From positions 62,646,470 to 62,710,469 of the forward strand of contig CM075724.1 in NCBI GenBank assembly GCA_037974335.1: a DNA stretch of 64,000 bases, given 5' to 3'. The notes under the pieces were generated by a model. That model worked only from the letters and a program-made list of their open reading frames with translations, was not told the DNA's origin and did no database searches. Positions 21,650-33,624 of this stretch are shown one piece after another. The translations under genes were made by a program, and so were the position numbers. The stretch is from Prionace glauca (taxonomy: Eukaryota; Chordata; Chondrichthyes; Carcharhiniformes; Carcharhinidae). The stretch's first letter is position 1, and every line of letters begins with the position of its first letter.

Positions 21650-21822
21650 TAAGTAGTCTCACAACAGCAGGTTAAAATCCAACAGGTTTATTTGGTAGCA
21701 AAAACCACTAGCTTTCGAAAGCTAGTGGCTTTTGCTACCAAATGAACCTGTTGGACTTTAACCTGGTGTTGTGAGACTTTTTACTGTGTTTATCCCAGTC
21801 CAACGCTGGCACCTCCACATCA
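21650..21822. mobile_element. Penelope-like palindromic insertion (short dimer)
   Basis: Two PLE terminal arms meet head to head at CTAGCTTTCGAAAGCTAG (about 21708-21725). The right arm extends about 35 bp beyond the left, ending 'cctccacatc'. It is flanked by a perfect 14-bp duplication, GAGATAAATTGTAG, at 21636-21649 and 21823-21836. No coding sequence. Same architecture as 35905-37706 and 45436-45690. Confidence 0.85.
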
Positions 21823-21954
21823 GAGATAAATTGTAGGCAGTGATGACTAATAGAGCACAAACAAATGATTTACCGTGGGAGCTTCCTTTGCTACCTGGGT
21901 TCCCAACATACTATTTTATTTTGAACTCAGTTAGATACATTGCCCGGGATTCTC

Positions 21955-23705
21955 CCAAAAGAATTCTGGGGATGATTCTCCCAGTCCGCTGTGCTGCTTT
22001 AGCACAACAGGCCAGGAGACATAAGTGGAGGCCCTTTTACGGGCTTCCCACTTGGCACCATGACCATGTCTCCAAGTTTTTTTTAGAGTAATCTGTTTGG
22101 AGCTGGAAATTGTGCAGAGCTGATTTTAATATTTAAATTAATATTTACATTCAATTAGTGGGCTTAGGACTGATGTCTCCAGGCCTGCTAGCCTCTCATC
22201 TTCCAGGAGTGGTTCACTCCAGCAGAGTTTACAACTGCTCCCTGCTAATGTGGAACAGGCAGCTGATTCCACTGGAATGAAGGCCATTGAGGCCTCCCCA
22301 GACGGTTTGGAATAAGGAGGGTGTGTCCCCTGGGCAGTGCCAGTTTGGTATCCTGGTATAGCACAAGGGGACAACTGACAATGCCCAAGGGCATCTTGGC
22401 ACTGTCCCCCCAGGCATTGGGCAGTGCCAAAGGGGTGGGGACAGAGAAGGTGGGGCTTATGGGGATGATTGGTTCGGATGAGGGGTTCCTGTGCCATTTT
22501 GCATTTGGGATCAGTAGCAGAGGGGAGGAGGACAGTGATCTGGGCTGACCAGGGGCTGCTGGGGTGGTTGGGGCTGGCTGGGAGATTCAATTGGAAAATC
22601 TTGCTTAAAAAGCAATTAAAATTGGTTTAAAAACTTAGAATTTTTTGGGGTGAATCCTGATCTCTAAGTCCTGAACTCTAATTTGGGTGAAAACAGGGGT
22701 AACTGCCACTGTTTTGTTTAGCAGGATTTTCAGGTTGAATCTCCGACACTCGGTGCATCAAAGAATGCCCAGTGTGATTCACTCTGAAAATCTGTGGGTA
22801 GAGCCTATTCCAGCATGACAGCCCGATGGCATAGTGCTGAGTGGGCCACTGTTCTTGTAACGATCTGTCAGTGTGGAGATCGGCCCATGTGCAGTAACCC
22901 CACATTACCAGCCTCTTGATTGCTGGCCAGCCAAATTGCTGGCTGGCCCCACAACTTCCATTGCTGGCCTTCTGATCCCCCTCACCCCTTTCCCAGGCAC
23001 TGATCTCACAAACCTCCTCATGCAAGGCTCGATGTTCTCAGTCCCTGTCCCCACTCTTATCCTATCCCGGCAGCCCTGACCTTCTGGCAGCTCCAATTTA
23101 CACCCCTTCCCCACACTACCGCCTGGATAGCCAGCCCTGATCAACATCATTCCTCACTCTGCCATCAGTCCCAAGTGCAGAATGGCAGTGGGACATCCCA
23201 CCCCCAGCAATCACCCCCAATTGGCCCTGCCCACCCAATAGGTACCACCTCCTTGGGACTGTCTGATGCCTGATGGGCAGTGCCAAGGTGCCTTTGGGCA
23301 GAGGCAGGAGGCCAGGCTGGCACTGCTCAGGGGGGACTCCCTTACCCTGACGTCCTGTTGGGATCTCAATGGCTTCTCCACTACAGTGGGGTCAGCTGCC
23401 TGTTCCCTCTGGGGAGCAGTAGTGAAACACACTGGAGTGAACTACTCCTGGCAAGCGAGGGCTGAGATGCTAGTTGTCCCAGAGATTTCAGACCTGGGCC
23501 TGCTAATGACATTTAAATCGTGAATGTAATATTGAAATCAGCTCTGTACCAATTTCCGGTGTGGAGTTGATGATGCTGAAAATTTTTGCCAGCAGAGGCC
23601 TGGGCTCCTAATGGGAAGCCCATGAAACAGCAGCCACTGTAGTCTCCCGGCCCACTGTACTGCAGAGCGGGCTGGAAGAATTACCCTCATTGTTGCAAAT
23701 CCAGA
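21955..23705. repeat. Large imperfect inverted repeat
   Basis: The stretch 21955-22440 is similar to the reverse complement of about 23270-23705. Matching landmarks in inverse order are 'gattctcccagtccgctgtgctg', 'gcagagctgatttt', 'ggagtggttcactccag', 'aacaggcagctga' and 'ggcattgggcagtgcc'. The spacer is about 800 bp. Either two diverged copies of one repeat in opposite orientation or one long foldback element. No protein-coding potential recognised. Confidence 0.6.
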
Positions 23706-23864
23706 CCAGAGAGCAGGATTTTCAGATGGTGAAGCTTTCTGTCCTGCCAGCCAAAGCATTAGCTGGGAATGCACCCTGCTGATACAGGCTGGCTTGCCAG
23801 CTCCAAGGGACATTAATTCACTGGAGATAGGGCTTCTTTCCTCTCTTAGAAGGAAGTGCCTGAG

Positions 23865-23930
23865 TTTATTGGCAAATAAACCTGATGGACTTTAACCTGA
23901 GACTTCTTACTGGGCTGGGATTACCAGGCA
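23865..23930 (+). mobile_element. Penelope-like terminal fragment
   Basis: 'ggcaaataaacctgatggac' and 'cctgagacttcttactgggctggg' correspond to the 3' terminal region of the PLE in plus orientation. Diverged and short. Confidence 0.5.
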
Positions 23931-24384
23931 CAGATATATGCAGATACTCACATGGTAGGGTGATCAACTCTTTCGAAATAAAATAAGGTACTCTGACCAT
24001 GTGGGTTGGTGCGGGACGATTTTTGATCAGCACAAAATCACAGTGGGTGGGGACAATGATGAGTGCACGGTCACAGAAGAAAACAAAGAGGCAAAGAGGA
24101 TCTTCCCAAGGCTCAGTATTGCACAGTACGGCCCAGGGATAAGGACAAAATGTATGCTCTTAGGGATGCAGGATAAACAGTTAAAATATGGGGCAATCCT
24201 TTCAAATAAGGACAATGAGTTACCTTGTCTCACAATGGGATGCAGAGGTGAGACATGGGCGATGGGGAGGCACAAGTGAGGATTTTGTTGGAAAGACTTA
24301 GGGGATAAGGGGGCAGATCTTGTTGAGGTCAGGGAAGCTATGTGGAAAGGAAGTTGCTGCCCTTTCCTGCCCCAGGATGTGGGT

Positions 24385-25870
24385 TTGCCCTAGTTGCTCC
24401 TAGTGCTTGGGTAGATGCAGGGTGGTCCATCCAGTTTTGTCCCTTGCGGTTTCTTTTTGTAGCAGTTTAATATGGCTGAATGGCATGCTAGGCCATTTCA
24501 GGGAGCAGTTAATAATAGGACAATATAAATAGAAAGTGGAACACTATCAAAATCAGCAGTCATTGGTAGGTAGGTGAAGCACACCCATGTGATAAAAAAA
24601 CACTAAAAATGCAATGAAGGAACCTCCAACTTCCACTCAAAACAGGACATGAGTCTTTATGCCAAAGCCTCATTTTGATGCCAGTGAAGAGCTGCAGGTA
24701 CTTGGCATGTTGACCTGGCTGACATCGCTCCTGTCCCAGGGCTCCATCTGTTAGTCTCAAAATTGGGAGTTGGTGCGAAATTTCCATTAAATCGTTATTA
24801 AGTGCCCACTTAATGATTTCTGTTGGAGCAAGGATGGACAGGGTGGTTTAGGCCTCACATTTGTTAAATTGTGGACAGGTCAGGGCAACATCCTGAGAAT
24901 GTTACGTGCCACCAGCACCTTCAAAATACGAAGAAGGGCCGATAAAATTCTGTTCGTGGATCTCATTCAAGTAAGAATGTTCATTTATTACTCATTTAAA
25001 TCTTTGTGTTCCAACGTTGATACCACTAGAGTTAGTGTAAACATCTTTATGCATTGCTGTCTATAAACATCGGGATTGGTTTCCAGCTGCTGTTTCTCAC
25101 ATAGAAGTTGAAGGAAGCACCCCAAAGGTCACCAGATTCAATTTTCAGGTGGGCTTAAAAATGGGCATGCAGTCTGCTTTCAATTGGACATTTCTTAACT
25201 ATGGAAAATGATGTCCTGCATCAACCTGAAAATCTCAGTTGTGATTGTGAGATGCAGTTGGATGTGTGGCATCGTGCAAATTCCACATGCTTACGCTATA
25301 TGCTGAACCATCTATTGGAGGCCACTAAAAATGTGGTGAAGGAAATTTCTAATCTTTACATTTGTGAAGCCAGGAAGAGTTTCCTGTACCCAAATTATTT
25401 TGTCCCTTGGCTAGTAATGTGAGTACTTCCCGCTGGCTCCCTGGATTTACTCCACATCTTCCCAGGCCCCACAGGCTTAATGCAGGAGCTGGTCAATTCC
25501 CTATGTTTTCTAAGTGGCTGGTTGCTGTGAGATTATCCTTTTGTACCTGCAGCTCTTCACTGGCATCAAAATGATGTTGTGGCATAAAGATTCTTGCTCT
25601 GTTTTGAGTGGAAGTTGAAGGTTCCTTCATTGCATTTCTAGTGGTTTTTTATGATATGGGTGTGCTTCACCGGCCTACCAATGACTGCTGATTTTGATAG
25701 TGTTCCATTTTCTATTTATGTTGTCCTATTATTAACTGTTCTCTGAAATGGCCTAACAAGCCAGTCAGTCAAATTAAGCTGCTACTACAGGGACAAAACT
25801 GGATGGACCACCCTGCATCGACCCAAGCACCAGAAGCACAAAGGCAAACCCAGTCCTGTCAATCCTGTAC
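24385..25870. repeat. Inverted repeat with ~300-bp arms
   Basis: Arms 24385-24705 and about 25545-25870 are reverse complements at roughly nine positions in ten, including 'atggaccaccctgcatc' and its complement and 'cctgcagctcttcactggcatcaaaatga' and its complement. The outer part of each arm is 5' sequence of the family J LINE; the inner part is not assigned. The spacer (24706-25544) holds no recognised gene. Confidence 0.65.
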
Positions 25871-26290
25871 AGTCCTCCTTACTAACATCTGGGGGCTTGT
25901 GCCAAAATTTGCAGAGCTCTCTTACTGACTAGTCAGACAACAGCCTGCCATTATTATAGTGACAGAATCATACAAAAAAAGTCCCATCACCATTCCTGGG
26001 TATACCTGACCCACTGGCAAGACAGACCCAGCAAGTATACAGTCAGCAACGAGTTGTCCTCGAGGGTCCTCAATATCAACTCTGGACCCCATGAAGTCTC
26101 ATGGCACCAGGTCACATATGAGCTTTTTGCTGATTACCATGTACCCACCACCCTTCAGCTGATGAATCTGTATTCCTCCAAGTTGAACAACACTTGGAGG
26201 AAACACAGAGGGTGCCAGGAGCACAGTACGTACTCTGGGTGGGGTCTTCAATGTTCATTACAAAGAATGGCTTAGTAATACCACTACAGA
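25790..26290 (+). mobile_element. Family J LINE, 5' endonuclease part
   Basis: Plus-strand remnant of the N-terminal part of the family J ORF ('AAGGCAAACCCAGTCCTGTC', then blocks matching the endonuclease region, ending near the V-L-W-V region). No long frame. The start overlaps the right arm of the inverted repeat. Confidence 0.6.
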
Positions 26291-28090
26291 CTGAGCTAGT
26301 TAATTCTTAAGGGATATTTTTCTGTTTATTCCGTTTAACTTTTTATTTCTAGTACTAAGTCGCGAGTTTCGGCGGTTTTTAAAAAATTAGTTAGAAACCG
26401 GAAGTCGTCACTAGGACGCTTACCGGTAGTTGTAGTTTTTTTTTCTTGTGCCTCTAACCCTAAAAATTAGTGCAGAGAGGAACTGGGATGGGCAGGTCAC
26501 AAATAATGACCCCCATGACCAAATCATGGGGCAAAAGAATTTTACTAAAAGCCGAACAATTGGATATTAGTCGATTAAGGTCCCAAAATCTTAGCCAGAG
26601 CTAGATAAATTTTATAAAGCAGATGGTAAGTGAGAGATGGCTACATGATATTATCCTAGGATATTAATGGCTTTGTCAATATGCACACTAAACCCATTTG
26701 CAGTCAATGGACTAATAATGTAATGCATAAGAAAAATTAAGAGACATTGAAAATCTCTCCTCTTCTCCATGGGCAAGCTGGTATGTAAGAATAAGATTCC
26801 ATAGCATTACCTTACCTAAGCGGTCATTCTAAAGCTTGAATATGGATGGTTACAATCAAATTGCATCTCCATTATGGGTGGCATCGTGGTCAATTCTTAT
26901 CCTGTGCCATCTAAATTATTTGGGTAAATGTATTACTGTGTTGCATAGGTTGAAACATATTCGTGTTGAGGCTCAACTAAACCACATGATTCTTGTCTGA
27001 GTCATTGTCTGAATATAGTAGCTTGACAGTTACGCAATTGAAAACAATAAGACATGAGAGATTGTGCAACTGAACAACTGTAGGCCAAGAAATGTGTTTG
27101 CTGCTTCCTGTTGCTCAGAATCATAGATTAAGGGGTGCAAATATAATGAAGTATGTTCCTAATATAGAAGGCTGTGCAACAAAATGTTGGTGGTTATTTT
27201 AATGAAGATATGCATTGCATTGCAGGTCAACTTATGCATAAAGTGAATAGTATTATGCAATTAGAAATCTAACTTGAATAATTGGAAGAAGCATATTAGA
27301 AGAAGCATATGATGCCCAATGGAATCACCCAATTTCTTTGGGCAGAAAAAATACTACAGTATGAGATTATATACTCTGGGCTGACATAGGAGTAGTGTTT
27401 GTTTTGAGATCAAGGTTTATACAAGAGTATAATGAGTAACTGAATAAATAGCAATAGTATTGAATTTTCAGCCATACTCAAGGTAATTTTCTGCAGCTAC
27501 AAGAAGAATCTTTCAATTCTTGATTCTGCACTGAACTTTAGATGTTCTATATCATATGTGCCTTTGCTTTCACAGAGTTGGATTCCACTACTATGATGCT
27601 GAACTGCAGGTGAATTATTATTATTTCAGTCTTGGAATCACTGGCTAGGTCAACATTTAGTGCCCATCCCTAATTACTCTTGAGAAGGGGTTTGTGAGAT
27701 GCCTTGAATGAACTCAAGAGTCGAGGACTGATCTCCCTGATACACCTCAGTTCCTTTGAAATACAGTTTATGCCCTTGAAAAGGCAAAATATGGGTGCCA
27801 CAGGTGCTACTCTGCAGACCCCTCCTACCAGCCCAGCACAGTCCCTTTGATAGTCATTGCAGATGACATCTATGTTTCCTTTTCACTGCAGCAAACTTGA
27901 CTACATTCTCTGTATTGTTGCTCAATCCTTTTGACATTATGAAGATTGATTGTGAGGCTAACAGTGCTTTCTGGTATAGTAGAATTTGTTGAACAGCAAC
28001 ATCTTGGATCTATATATGTACAGTTAAACATGAAAATCCAGAAGTTGTTGAACCAAGTTGCCTTGCCCTTTCACAAATGCTGCTATATCT
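26290..28090. other. Largely unrecognised interval
   Basis: AT-rich, without a recognisable gene. It contains a short CpG-rich patch with an ETS-type ACCGGAAGT motif (26370-26440, see findings) and, at 27630-27720, the antisense end of the family J LINE ('agtgcccatccctaattac'). Confidence 0.4.
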
Positions 28091-28647
28091 ATATTATGGC
28101 ACGGTAGGAGGCAATTTGGCCTATTGAGGGTGTGCTAGCTCTGCACTGGGCAGTCCATTCAATTCCATTCCCTCACTGTAGCTCTGAGTTTAGCAGTGAG
28201 AATTCTTCAATCTCATTTATTGAAGAGCCTTGCTGTTACTTTTCCTTGCTCACACTTGCTACAGATCTCTTGTCAAAGGTGCTGGGCTGGATGAGACTCA
28301 TGATGACAGCAAATTGGCATTCGATCGTCATCAAAATGATCTATGTGTAGCTGTAAGCATAGTGAATGGTGAATATTTTTCCTTCTGCACTGGCTATAAA
28401 ATCCAGACCAAAATGTAATCAAACTGGATTGTTTCATTAAATCATAGATATTGAGACAGAAACTGTGGCTTTGTTAGATTTAGGGCCTCACATCAAGGCA
28501 AAGGGCAATTTTTCCACAAATGTTTTGCTTTTGAAAACTGACCAATTTGTCAAATAAAAGTTTTGCATGAACAAATTAATAAGAAATGTGCTTTATATAA
28601 GAGGTCCCATGCTCCTTTCAAGACTGTGAACAACTCCTTTTATCTGG

Positions 28648-28770
28648 CACAGAAAATAACATCATACCAATGTATAAAATTTCAAAATTGTTTCTAGTCT
28701 CGAAGCATCTGGACTTAAAAGAGATTTGATATATCCAGGGCAATGTTTCCACAGGCGTGGATTATCGTCC
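28648..28770 (+). repeat. Source copy of an exact 123-bp duplication
   Basis: This segment is base-for-base identical to 29113-29235. The flanks differ, which defines the duplicated unit. Confidence 0.95.
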
Positions 28771-28990
28771 ACTTCCTAGGCTGGGTGGAGATTTAATATA
28801 ACTGGTGAATATTATCAAACTATTGAATTGTTCGGGAGCATTCATTCTAATCGCATCAACTTCTATGTGGTAAAATGAATTTTAGTAATAATACTTTGAA
28901 GCATATCTTTCATTAAGACTAAAATAGTATCAGTTCCTTGTGCACATGCTTTAATTTGGTGAAGTGATGGTATCTATTAAATTCCGTGCA

Positions 28991-29372
28991 GGTGGAATGG
29001 TCACACAATGGTTAGCACTGCTGCTTCACAGAGCCGGGAACTTGGATTCGATTCCATCTGGAGTTTGCATGTTCTCTCTGTGTCTGCATGGGTTTCCTCC
29101 GGCTGCTCCTCCCACAGAAAATAACATCATACCAATGTATAAAATTTCAAAATTGTTTCTAGTCTCGAAGCATCTGGACTTAAAAGAGATTTGATATATC
29201 CAGGGCAATGTTTCCACAGGCGTGGATTATCGTCCGTTTCCTCCCACAGAATGAAAGATGTGCTGGTTAGGTGCATTGGCCCAAACAAGTGCCAGAGTGT
29301 GGCAACTAGGCAATTTCACAGTGACTTCACAACAGTATTAATGTAAATCTTACTTGTGACTAATACATAAAT
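28991..29372 (+). mobile_element. tRNA-headed SINE, full length, with an internal insertion
   Basis: Head with A-box region ('tcacacaatggttagcac') and B-box GGATTCGATTCC (29044-29055). The body is the 'gtttgcatgttctctctgtg...gggtttcctccgg' block. The 3' part ('cagtgacttcacaacagtattaatgtaaatcttacttgtgac') matches the antisense copy at 59618-59865. Its body is interrupted by the exact duplicate of 28648-28770 at 29113-29235. A decayed LTR begins where the SINE ends. Confidence 0.85.
29113..29235 (+). repeat. Inserted exact 123-bp duplicate
   Basis: Identical to 28648-28770 and offset by 465 bp. It sits between two parts of one SINE whose normal order is 'ctccggtttcctcccacag'. Junctions share CACAG and TCC with the source, as in template switching. 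Confidence 0.93.
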
Positions 29373-29575
29373 TTTAAATTCTTTAGTACTGAGAAATCCC
29401 CTCATGAACAATTCCTCAGCCAAGCATCAGGGAACACAGATCTTTATTGGAGTCAACCTGCTCCACACTCCAAATGACAATTGCCCTGTCACGGTTTTCA
29501 GCTGGATCACCCCACACCTCAGGTCACACGACCTGTATCCTTAAAAGGTGTTAAGCCCCAACATACATAATACTC
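29373..29575 (-). repeat. 3' LTR of the gypsy-type fossil
   Basis: Similar in layout to 33421-33619 and to the lone LTR at 43714-43925: an 'actgag' start block, 'cacaccccagg'-type middle and a 'ccttaaaagg' block near the end. Confidence 0.6.
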
Positions 29576-31164
29576 CTCTCCTCTAAAAAACAATACCCCC
29601 ATAACAGCAACTGAAACTAGTTACATACAATTATATATTCTTGTGTTTACATAATTTCAAATGCTTGGTGAAGAATTCCAATCTGTTTACAACATGATAC
29701 AACCTATTTGTTAGCTCCCCAACCATATGTCCATCCTACATGACCAATCTTTCAGCGGGACGACAATCTCATGGGATTTGTTTCCTGGGAACTGGAACTG
29801 GCCATAGGTTCCTCTCTGGTGATTGTGGTCTTGATGAAGCCACCAATGGGTGATCCTGCATGTTATTCGTCACCAATGTCAGCTCCCCACCCATCCCCCC
29901 CAGTTCCTTCTGTGGAAAGGGAAGCTATCGGTTCCACACCTCCCTCACCTGGTACCTCCTCTGGTATCACTCAGAATGCATCCAAATTTGTAGGTGGGGT
30001 TTCCACCCCTTGATTCAGGTCATCTACAGTTTGTCCAGATGCTGACACCAAACTAATTCGTTCTGAGTTTCCACTGTATAGTACACTGTCTTGGCAACAA
30101 TTACGGCCAGGAAGCATAGCTTCTAGCAAGTACCAACTCACCCTTCTAAAATGCTCTCAGCTTGGCATCAGCTTGACAGCCCATCTGGGCCTCCTGGTTC
30201 CTCTCCATGACTCATTAGATCCCAATGGGTCAAACATTGTATGCAACTATGTCTCAAACACCAATGCCACTGGGTGAATTTAACTGTTGCATTCTGGGTG
30301 TTCCTGTACTCATTCAAGAACTGTTTCACTCTTTGCATCAATGACCTCTCCCTCCATGAAGTCTCCAAGGAGTGCTTAACAGACTGTACAAAATGCACCT
30401 CTACCCATTCACTTTTGGGTGGTAGGTCGCAGACTTTACGTGATGAATTCCCTACAGTTTCATGTACTCCTCAAGGTCCCACATGATCAGCAGTTCATTG
30501 TCATTTATAACCTGGTCTGGATATACAAACTTGTCATTGAGCTTGTCAAGAGTAATTTCTGTGATTGTCGATTTCATACATATCACTTCTGGCCACTTTG
30601 AGTGAGTGTCGATGACCATCAACAAATCTGGCCTTCTACTGGCTCCTCAAAATCTATGTGGACCCACTCATTAGCTCTTTTGGCCATTCCCATGCACAAG
30701 ACCACTTTCTCCTCAATGGAGACATTGACTTGAGGCCACCACACATTATTGGAGAACCTGTGTTGATCTGCGCCACTCTTGAGTGCCCTTGGTGCAATTG
30801 CTCCCACAATTTTCTCATCAAGAATGGGGCAATGAAGACTCACATGCCCCACAACAAACAACCACCCTGCACTGACAATTCCCTTTGCCAGCTTAAATAT
30901 GGCCCCAGTTCTGGATCCTTCAATTGGCTTGACCTGCCCTCATGGACCAGGTCAATTACTTGACTCAGTATGAGATGCTTTCTTGTAGGCTGTTTCACGT
31001 TAGCAGCTAAACTGATACATTATCACCTTGTGAAATGTACACAATCTGGATAATCTCATCCAGGACTTCTTTGTGACAAGGCAATGACAGCCTTGATAAT
31101 GCATCTGCATTTGTATGTTGATCCAACTAGCAATAACAGATTTCATACAGGTGACCTGATAATA

Positions 31165-31250
31165 TCAAGTTTAAAGTTTGTTTATCATTGCCACAAGCAG
31201 GTTTACATCAATAATGAAGTTTCTATGAAAACAATGTCCACCTCTGTAAC
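31165..31250 (-). mobile_element. SINE 3' fragment inside the LTR fossil
   Basis: 'aagtttaaagtttgtttatc ... gcaggtttacatcaataatgaagtttctatgaaaa' is the antisense 3' end of the tRNA-headed SINE (compare 59618-59700). It postdates the LTR element. Confidence 0.65.
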
Positions 31251-33420
31251 AGTACTGCAGCCATAGATGGAATCCCTCAGTGAGGTCCCAAAATCTTGGT
31301 CAGCTCTGTGTGATTTGTCAACAAAACAAACTTTCTGCCGTACCGGTATTGAAGGAATTTGGTAAAGCCAAAAATGGTGCCCAGTGCCTCCTTCTCTTTT
31401 TGCACATAACTCTCTCCCACTTTAGAGAATGACCTAGATACAAATGCAAGGGGCCTCTCTTCTCCATTTGGCATCACAAAGGATATCATAACTCCTATGC
31501 TCTCTGGTGACACATCACAGGTCAGCTGCAGAGGTAACTTGGGGTTAAAATGGATGAGGACCCCAGATTCCGTCAATGGCTTCTTTGCTGCTTGGTAAGT
31601 CTTCTTATACTCTCGTGCTCACTGTCATGCCTGTGCCTTCATCAATAACCAGTTCAATGGATTCAGTACTGTCGCAGTTCATGCACAAATTTGCCATAAT
31701 AGTTTGAGCCCCAGGAAAGATTTTAGTTGGAGCAAACCTTCTGGCCTGGGTGCCCTCAGTATGGCTCCTAGCTTCTCTGGTACTTTATACAAAACGATAA
31801 TATGATCTAAGTACTCAGAATCCTTGGAAATCTCGCACTTCTCTTTCCTAATCTACAGCCCATTCTCCTGGAATCTCTTCAACCTCTCTTCTAAATTTCA
31901 GAAATGTTTCCCCTCTGTGGAACCCATCACCATTATGTCATCCAGTTAACATTGGACCCCTGGAGGAACTCAAAATCTGACCCATTGCTCTTTGAAAAAC
32001 ATCTGGGAACATTGTAATCTCAAAACAAGGCAGGCATTTATAATGGGATAACCCTTTTTGTGTGACAATACTTAATGGTGACTGTGAGTCTTCAGCCACC
32101 CCAACCAACTGTTTTGTATATGTTCTCAAAATGATGTTCACAGGCTTCAGGGGGAGATGATTCAATGTTGCCTAATATTTTGACTATGGGATCAATGATA
32201 CTGCTGCCCCCGTATCCATCTCTATCTTCAGTTGCTTCCCTTCAAGTCTGGACATTGCCTAGACTCTATCTGCCTCAGGTCTCACTGACAGAATGTTTAA
32301 TTCCAACTACACCTTCGCTATTTTATCTGCAGACCCCATGGACTCCTTGTCTTCATCTACATTGGTCACTTGCCACTTCTACCTGAGTTTGAACGCTGAC
32401 CACTTTAGCTTCACACTCTCCTAAAACATTGGTGCTCTGTAGTTTTCGGCAATGTGGCCTGCCTTCTGACAGTTCCAGCACTGAGCTCCCTTTGTCCAAC
32501 AACTGTGATTACCTCAGCCACAATGGAGGCAATCCTTAACCCGTGGCCGACTCTTTGGTGTCTCTGCCACCTTGTGCACCCTCACAATAGTGTCTATGTG
32601 TGCTACCCCCCTGTCAGCCCGCTCCGTGGAGACCGTGAGTTCAAATGCCACCTTAAACTCCAGCTGTGGTTCTACCAATAGTCTCCTCTAAACTATTTCC
32701 TGCTGGAGGCCTCCCATGAGCCGTCCCTATAGTGCTTCTTGCAAGAAAACCTGAAGTCACAATGCTCCACGAGGCTTTTGAGCGAAGCCATGAATTTGGT
32801 AATGGTCTCGTCCTCCATCTGATCTCGTTTGTAAAACTGGAAATACTCCGCAATCAGCAAAGTGCCATTCAATGCCTTACACAATTTTTGACATTGCTTT
32901 TCCATCCGTTTCTCAGGACTCTGAAAAGTCTACTCCCCATTGCGCTCAAAAAACAGGCACAATGAAGTCATCCACCACGTAGTGGTGACGAAAATATTGA
33001 ACTGTTCAATGTAGGCCATTCACGACTCAACTTCTTCATCGAGAGCCCCTATTGTACCAAATTTTACTACCATTTCTCTTTGCCGGCGGCAGGGGTTTTC
33101 CTGACCATGAACTGTATTTTCCACACTAATTCCTGCACTAATTTCTCCTGAGTGCTTGGTATTGCAATTACCTGACGATCCAGTCTTCTTCCAATCACAC
33201 CCAGTCTGAGGCCAGTGGCGATTGTGGAGACCGACTTGTACCGTTTACTGCTTTGGGTCTGTCCAACTCTGTCTCACAATGTCCTCCCAACCCTGTGGTC
33301 CTACCCATCCCCGGATGGTTTCCACTATTTTTTACTGTGCACTATGGATCTCGAGATGGTCTGTGTTGAAATCCCCGTCCTTCACCTTATAAGACTGGAA
33401 CACTCCAACCTTTGTCACCA

Positions 33421-33619
33421 GTGTTGAAGTCCCTCGCACCGAGGAGTTTCCACAAAAACTGCTGCACAGCCAGACTCGGGGAACATAGATTTTTATTGCC
33501 TTCTACTCGCTCTATTCTCCAAACTACAACATCCTTTTCAGGGCACTTCCTTGGCCAGCCCACCACACACCCCGGGACCCATGGCCCATTCCCTTAAAGG
33601 GACTACTCCAACAGTGTCA
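33421..33619 (-). repeat. 5' LTR of the gypsy-type fossil
   Basis: On the minus strand it begins TGTGACACTG and ends in CA. It contains the same ordered blocks as the LTRs at 29373 and 43714. Confidence 0.6.
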
Positions 33620-33624
33620 CATCC

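Larger units (their letters stand above)
29373..33619 (-). mobile_element. Ty3/gypsy-type LTR retrotransposon fossil
   Basis: Minus-strand LTR element of about 4.2 kb, heavily decayed, with many breaks. Parts visible from right to left: 5' LTR (about 33421-33619), gag-like region with a C-x-x-C zinc-knuckle remnant (about 32440-32910), protease/RT region, RNase H-like region (about 31277-31576), integrase with the 'VHIDFEEP' core start (about 30619-30861), and 3' LTR (about 29373-29575). The two LTRs have diverged a great deal, so the insertion is old. A SINE fragment is inserted at about 31165-31250. Confidence 0.8.

Noticed and set aside
24001-24279. A 92-residue open frame as a host exon
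   Set aside because: No family motif, no convincing splice sites, and overlapping antisense frames of similar size.
26485-26515. Nuclear-receptor response element (AGGTCA and TGACCC half sites)
   Set aside because: The half sites are 7 bp apart in inverted order, not a standard spacing; expected by chance at this scale.
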